This document shows, piece after piece, positions 6,688 to 10,543 of a stretch of 10,543 bases of DNA. Each line of letters starts with the position of its first letter. Positions within the stretch are counted from its first letter, which is position 1. The notes under the pieces are model-generated. The model did not search any database and was not told where the DNA came from. It saw only the letters and a list, made by a program, of their open reading frames with translations. The position numbers and the translations under genes were made by a program. The stretch comes from JAPLFM01 sp964650885 (GTDB lineage Bacteria; Bacteroidota; Ignavibacteria; Kapaibacteriales; UBA2268): contig CAZYXG010000063.1 in NCBI GenBank assembly GCA_964650885.1, forward strand, positions 1 through 10,543, written 5' to 3'.

Positions 6688-7452
6688 ATGGCTGGAAAAT
6701 TCGACAAATTGAATGATGATGACTTTGAAAAAGAAATGAGACAAATCGTTAAAGTTTCAGAGGATTACGTAAAAGCAAATATTGTTTTAGACGTAATTAG
6801 AGCTGAAACAAATTTTGATGATTTGAGAAATCAAGTAGAACAAAATGAGAAAAGAAGAAAACGATTCTTGTGGTTGTTAATTGCTTTGGTTACTATTATT
6901 GCATTAGGTTTATACTTGTCGTTTACAAGCAAAGAAAAAGGCAAATTGGACGAACTAACTCCCAGAGTAGATAGTTTGACTATGCTAAAGAATAGCTATA
7001 AATCAATAAAGAAAGTAGCCAATATAAATGTAATCAAAACAGAAGACTACGATTCAAATAAAGATGAAACTAATGTACTGAATTTCATTGAACACTTGAA
7101 AAATCAAGGCTATACAAATGTTAACTTGAAGTATATTTTCTTTTCGGAGGCAACAATTAAAGACTCTAATGTTGCTTGTTCAGATGTAATTTCAAAAATT
7201 AATCTAATGAAAACATCAAAGAATAATATTAGTAATTCATTTCTCACAAAATCAATTGGTAAATCTGAATCTAACAATTCAATTTATCACTTATTACTTG
7301 GCAAACTTACCTACATCAATCAAAATGAGAAAGAAATGAATAGCTTAACTAATTTATTAACAAAATATAAAGACATTGACACAATAATTTCTTTAACAAG
7401 GTTTAAAAATGAAAATAAATTTAATAAAAAGTATCATACTAGGTACTTTTAG
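6688..7452 (+). CDS. Single-pass inner-membrane protein, candidate anti-sigma factor
   Basis: This 254-aa protein has an acidic, helical N-terminal segment (about residues 1-52), a basic stretch EKRRKRF (54-60), one transmembrane helix (about 60-78) and a C-terminal domain of about 175 residues. The basic residues before the helix place the N-terminus in the cytoplasm and the C-terminal domain in the periplasm. This is the layout of membrane anti-sigma factors, and the gene lies 1 nt behind an ECF sigma gene, the normal place for one. No zinc-binding HxxxCxxC motif or FecR-like domain is visible, so it is not a standard ZAS or FecR type. Helices with coiled-coil character follow the membrane segment (84-110). 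Its 3' end overlaps the lipoprotein gene by 44 bp. The anti-sigma role rests on position and topology only. Confidence 0.75.
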   Translation: MAGKFDKLNDDDFEKEMRQIVKVSEDYVKANIVLDVIRAETNFDDLRNQVEQNEKRRKRFLWLLIALVTIIALGLYLSFTSKEKGKLDELTPRVDSLTMLKNSYKSIKKVANINVIKTEDYDSNKDETNVLNFIEHLKNQGYTNVNLKYIFFSEATIKDSNVACSDVISKINLMKTSKNNISNSFLTKSIGKSESNNSIYHLLLGKLTYINQNEKEMNSLTNLLTKYKDIDTIISLTRFKNENKFNKKYHTRYF

Positions 7453-8059
7453 TCTTTTTTGTTTAGTAAGTTGTTCTTCAATTAAACAGTCTAATAATGA
7501 TATAGATGAAAGTTTTAATGAGAAAACACTTAGACTACCAAAAGTACAATTAGATGAAGCTGGATTGATTTCCAAAGTTGATGAAACTGGAGCTTCATTA
7601 GTTAATTCTAATGATAAGATTCTTGAATTTTGCAATACTGGAGATGCTTATATTGTAGAAGCAAATAAGAATTATCAGTTTGACTTTAGAAATTTCAATC
7701 CTAAAACAAACACATTAGCTACTGAGATAACTCCCACTGGAGAAATTTTAATCAAAGTAGTAGATATAAATGCCAACAAAGTAATTCTGAAAGAAAAGTG
7801 TCAATCTCAAATTTGGTATTCTACTTCAGTTCCTATAGTTGAAGTTTTTGAAGGCAGTAAAGAGCAAGTGGTAATCACACCTTTATTTAAGGACGGCTGC
7901 ATACATTATGCCTACGAAATAAGACTTGGCTCTGTAGAGAGTGGCTGTGGCACACAAAAGGTAAGAGAAATCTTAAAAAAGAGAAAAGAATGCAGTGGAC
8001 AAAAAGTCAAGAAAAATAGAATTAGAAAAATTTCAGAAATTTTCAATCCTTATAATTGA
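7409..8059 (+). CDS. Lipoprotein of unknown function, last gene of the sigma-factor operon
   Basis: The 216-aa protein has a classic lipoprotein signal peptide: basic start, hydrophobic core and lipobox LVSC with Cys22 followed by SS, a non-retention pair that favours the outer membrane. This fixes the start, since the ATG at 7409 is preceded by AAGG and nothing upstream would give a sensible signal sequence. The mature part is beta-rich with five further cysteines (75, 131, 164, 180, 195) that could form disulfides in the periplasm, and it ends in a strongly basic tail (about 184-206). No family is recognised. As the third gene behind a sigma factor and a membrane protein, it may act as the envelope sensor that signals to the membrane protein. 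Alternatively it could be a structural partner of the outer-membrane VWA/barrel proteins. Confidence 0.78.
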   Translation: MKINLIKSIILGTFSLFCLVSCSSIKQSNNDIDESFNEKTLRLPKVQLDEAGLISKVDETGASLVNSNDKILEFCNTGDAYIVEANKNYQFDFRNFNPKTNTLATEITPTGEILIKVVDINANKVILKEKCQSQIWYSTSVPIVEVFEGSKEQVVITPLFKDGCIHYAYEIRLGSVESGCGTQKVREILKKRKECSGQKVKKNRIRKISEIFNPYN

Positions 8060-8061
8060 AA

Positions 8062-8114
8062 CAAACTTAGTAATTAAAACCAACAAATCAGATTTAGTCT
8101 TTTACTTAAGTTTG
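8062..8114. terminator. Imperfect stem-loop between convergent units (weak terminator candidate)
   Basis: CAAACTTAGTAA (8062-8073) pairs with TTACTTAAGTTTG (8102-8114) as 12 base pairs with one bulged base and a 28-nt loop. It starts 3 bases after the lipoprotein stop codon, at the meeting point of the rightward sigma operon and the leftward restriction-modification operon. No clear T-run follows on either strand, so terminator activity is uncertain. Confidence 0.3.
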
Positions 8115-8380
8115 CTGATAGCATAAAGAAAGATTAGCTGCAGGAAGACAAGCTTACAAAAATAAATTGCAACAATCACATAGGCGTTTTTTGGGGCAAA
8201 GATTGTCATTAATATTTTTTGAAATGTTTTAAAACACTTATCGGCAAATTGTTCCCAACTACCTTTTGGGTTTCTGATCTATGCAAAAATGATATGTGTT
8301 GCCATATCAATTTCAGTTAATAGCAATTCTTTATTTTTTTCGTCAACTAATTTTGCTTTAATACTTTCTAATTGAGCCAT
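8102..8380 (-). pseudogene. Small frame interrupted by one TAG, directly downstream of the methyltransferase gene
   Basis: The ATG (8380-8378) lies six bases after the methyltransferase stop codon, so the gene would be in its operon. It reads MAQLESIKAKLVDEKNKELL and onward for 33 codons to a TAG (just after HIIFA). In the same frame it continues for 58 codons (IRNPKGSWEQFADKCFKTF, then a hydrophobic segment) to a TAA. A 93-codon frame with a single internal stop in such AT-rich DNA suggests a real gene broken by a nonsense change, or a 33-aa peptide followed by an accidental open stretch. The first half looks helical and charged. I recognise no family. It is the main content of the 327-bp stretch between the sigma operon and the methyltransferase; apart from the stem-loop I see nothing else there. 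Confidence 0.4.
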
Positions 8381-8386
8381 ATTTGA

Positions 8387-10543
8387 TTACTCCAGTACTA
8401 TTGCTTCATATTCTTGCTCCGTTAAACCAAATTTAGGGTCTATTACTTTCACTTCGTCATAACTTAACTCGTAAAGTTTGTAAACCAAATTGTCTATTTG
8501 TTGCTCTATGGCGATGGTGTCACCCTTCAAAATGTTTTTATGAATTAGTTCTACAAGCTTAATAAAAGGTAACTGCTTATTCATTTTAACTAATGCAATT
8601 GGTAATTTACTAATACCATTTTCAAAATATTCATAAATACCTCCACCAGTTTGTTTGCCTATAGATTGGTATCGGTAATTAAGTAGCTTGGAATTTAGTA
8701 ATGCTAACAAATATTTTAAATCAATAATGTTAGAATTTGTATCAAAAATAACAGTCGTATTGGTTAAACCAATGTAATTTTTTGTGTCATCAAATGCAAA
8801 ACAATTATAAGCACTTCGGTATGATGTCCAAATTTTATTCAAATGGTAATATTCCTTGTGCATTGGACGACTATATCGCCACCAAATTCTACCTTCATTT
8901 TTTACAGTTGCCCTATTTTTCAAGATAGTTTTATTGCTGCTTAGATAGTTTTGAATCACAGCTGGGAGTTGTGTAAAAGTTTCAATATGTTCGAAATACA
9001 AAATATCTTCAATAAATTCCTCATTTATTTTATATTTTCTAATTGCTTTTCCGTTTAGGCGTTTTTTCAAAAAATCAACAGGAAAATTATGTTCTATTAA
9101 ATTTTCATTACTAAAAACTTCATTTGCAGCAGTTTCCATACCTTTTCCAACCAAAACTAATTGGCCTAAAGTTTTTTTATTAGAATCAATTTTAGCATTC
9201 AATTTTTCTGTTTCATCATTAACCAAAGCAAAAACACTATTATAATTTAGCTTAACGGAAATAAAATTATTTTTATCTTGGATAATGGATTGAAAGTTGT
9301 TTTTAGTGTTGTCTTTTAATGTCAAAGAATTCGTAAGTGAGTTAGTTTTATCCTTTTTAAAACGTACAATTGCTGTAGTAATCATTGCACTTTCAAAAAC
9401 CGAATATTTTTCAAAGTTTATGATGCTTTGAATTGGAGCTTTTTCAAGAATAAAATTTCGTAGTTTTTGAGCTTTATCAGAAAACAAAAAAGCATTAGAG
9501 ATAATGTAATTTGTATTACCGTCCTTTTTCGTCAAATCAATACCCATTTTAATAAAGTAAAATAATATATCACTTTTATCCATCCAAATTTCAGAATATC
9601 GAGTTTTAATATTTTCGATATATGGTGATTTTACTCCTAATGTTTGTACATTAAAATATGGCGGATTCCCAATCACAATATCAAAACCTGTAGTCAAACC
9701 AAACATCCATTCTGGGTCAAACCAAGGAGCAAAGGTATTTTGGTCGTATGGGTCAAAAGCTACAATCTGTTTGGCTACTGCTGTTTGCCAGCCATCGCTT
9801 TCCAACATCTTTGCAATTTCTTGCCGTAGTTTTTTATCTTGCTTTTGGTATTGCAGTTTCTCTTTTCGGGTATTTGCAGTAAAGTATTTGTGGCGAAGTT
9901 CTTTAAGTTCGGTTTCCTTTTCTTCTATCTGTGGGTTGCGTAAAAGGGTTTGTGCAGGCTTGTCTAAGCCTATCAAAGTATTGGCTGCTACAAACTTTGT
10001 TTCCAAGTTTGGTAAACTTCTTATTCCAAAATTTTCTTTTTTCTCTTGTTTATTTTGGTCAATAATTAAGGAGATGAAAAAACGTAGTTTAGATATTTGA
10101 ACAGCAATAGGTTGTATGTCTATTCCGTAAATACAATTTTCAATCAAGTAGAGTTTACGAGCATAGTCATCAAAATTGTTTTTGCTTTCAAAAATTTCTT
10201 CAACTTCATTCAGTCTATTTTCAACTGCTTTTTCTGCTTTTGCCCTTACTGCTTTATCACTTAATCCTTTTATGGCTTCTCTATCTTTTTCAAGTAACCT
10301 AATCTGCTCACCTATAATATTTTCTCGTTGTTGTGCTTTCCAAAGTATATTACCAACGTCAAGCTTTTGCAGCAAATGCACCATCTTATGCAATATACCC
10401 ATAGGGTATGCACCCGAACCACAAGCAGGGTCTAATATTTTGCAATTGTTAATGGCCTCAATTAATGCTTTGGTTTCAGTTTCGTCAAAAGGGTTTGGCG
10501 TTTCTGAATAAGAAATCAAATCTCTTAACCTTGTTTCAAAATC
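8387..10543 (-). CDS. Eco57I-type adenine DNA methyltransferase / type IIG restriction-modification enzyme (N-terminus outside window)
   Basis: The frame is open to the right edge, so the 718 visible codons lack the true start; a TTG inside (10519) is not the start. The S-adenosylmethionine-binding motif I, LDPACGSGAYPMG, lies about 38 residues into the visible part. The acidic loop YGIDIQPIAVQISKL comes near 140 and the catalytic NPPY (IVIGNPPYFN) near 294, marking an N6-adenine DNA methyltransferase of the gamma-class-like Eco57I group. A charged helical insert of about 60 residues separates the first two motifs. The remaining 400 residues are a target-recognition and specificity region (KGMETAANEVF, later LLALLNSKLLNYRY). 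In this family a PD-(D/E)XK nuclease normally precedes the methylase domain, which would lie beyond 10543. The role is self/non-self DNA marking and probably cleavage of unmodified DNA. BREX PglX is a less likely alternative because no other BREX gene is visible. Confidence 0.88.
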   Translation of the reverse strand, partial: DFETRLRDLISYSETPNPFDETETKALIEAINNCKILDPACGSGAYPMGILHKMVHLLQKLDVGNILWKAQQRENIIGEQIRLLEKDREAIKGLSDKAVRAKAEKAVENRLNEVEEIFESKNNFDDYARKLYLIENCIYGIDIQPIAVQISKLRFFISLIIDQNKQEKKENFGIRSLPNLETKFVAANTLIGLDKPAQTLLRNPQIEEKETELKELRHKYFTANTRKEKLQYQKQDKKLRQEIAKMLESDGWQTAVAKQIVAFDPYDQNTFAPWFDPEWMFGLTTGFDIVIGNPPYFNVQTLGVKSPYIENIKTRYSEIWMDKSDILFYFIKMGIDLTKKDGNTNYIISNAFLFSDKAQKLRNFILEKAPIQSIINFEKYSVFESAMITTAIVRFKKDKTNSLTNSLTLKDNTKNNFQSIIQDKNNFISVKLNYNSVFALVNDETEKLNAKIDSNKKTLGQLVLVGKGMETAANEVFSNENLIEHNFPVDFLKKRLNGKAIRKYKINEEFIEDILYFEHIETFTQLPAVIQNYLSSNKTILKNRATVKNEGRIWWRYSRPMHKEYYHLNKIWTSYRSAYNCFAFDDTKNYIGLTNTTVIFDTNSNIIDLKYLLALLNSKLLNYRYQSIGKQTGGGIYEYFENGISKLPIALVKMNKQLPFIKLVELIHKNILKGDTIAIEQQIDNLVYKLYELSYDEVKVIDPKFGLTEQEYEAIVLE

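Noticed and set aside
7393..7635. Minus-strand 80-codon frame across the membrane-protein/lipoprotein junction
   Set aside because: It is antisense to a well-supported lipoprotein signal peptide and has no coding features of its own.
8387..10543. BREX system with PglX
   Set aside because: The DPACGSG and NPPY motifs are shared with PglX, but the sequence after motif I (AYPMGILHKMVHLLQKLD) looks like Eco57I-type type IIG enzymes, and no pglZ, brxC or brxL gene is visible.

Overview
The window is AT-rich and looks like an accessory region from a member of the Bacteroidota or a close relative (Bacteroidota/Chlorobi/Ignavibacteria group). The evidence is a C-terminal tail resembling a type IX secretion (T9SS) sorting domain, small outer-membrane beta-barrel proteins ending in an aromatic residue plus Asn, a lipoprotein with a clear lipobox, and a TATTTTTA box upstream of the sigma-factor gene that resembles the Bacteroidota -7 element. 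This assignment is inference; no rRNA or other marker gene is present.

Layout from left to right. Positions 1-106 hold no gene I can support, only a 14-bp perfect palindrome. A minus-strand NERD-type (PD-(D/E)XK-like) nuclease domain follows at 107-523; it is short and ends abruptly, so it may be a remnant. A perfect 10-bp stem-loop at 567-598 separates it from a compact minus-strand gene cluster at 607-5824. In transcription order that cluster encodes: a 165-aa cytoplasmic protein, a 92-aa small protein with a GTG start, a secreted von Willebrand factor A (VWA) protein with a probable T9SS tail, a VWA domain fused to an outer-membrane beta-barrel, a free-standing small beta-barrel related to that fused barrel, and a 90-aa small protein that appears to be a distant paralogue of the 92-aa one. 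Gaps are 17 nt or less, with 14-bp and 4-bp overlaps, so this is almost certainly one operon.

A divergent plus-strand unit at 6066-8059 encodes an ECF-like sigma factor, a single-pass membrane protein in the position of an anti-sigma factor, and a cysteine-containing lipoprotein. The intergenic region between the two units (5825-6065) carries two full and one partial copy of a 66-bp tandem repeat. Each full unit can form an imperfect hairpin around two CAATTG palindromes. The simplest reading is a self-regulated envelope system: a sensor (lipoprotein plus membrane protein) controlling a sigma factor that drives a cell-surface VWA/barrel operon from repeat-containing control DNA. This wiring is inferred, not shown.

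Positions 8060-8386 separate this cassette from a minus-strand Eco57I-type DNA methyltransferase/type IIG restriction-modification enzyme (8387 to the right edge), whose N-terminus lies outside the window. Six bases after its stop codon is a 93-codon frame interrupted by one TAG, probably a broken partner gene. The surface cassette therefore lies between a nuclease-domain fragment and a restriction-modification gene, a setting typical of a defence or accessory island. The VWA-barrel operon with its sigma module is the best candidate here for an undescribed system.
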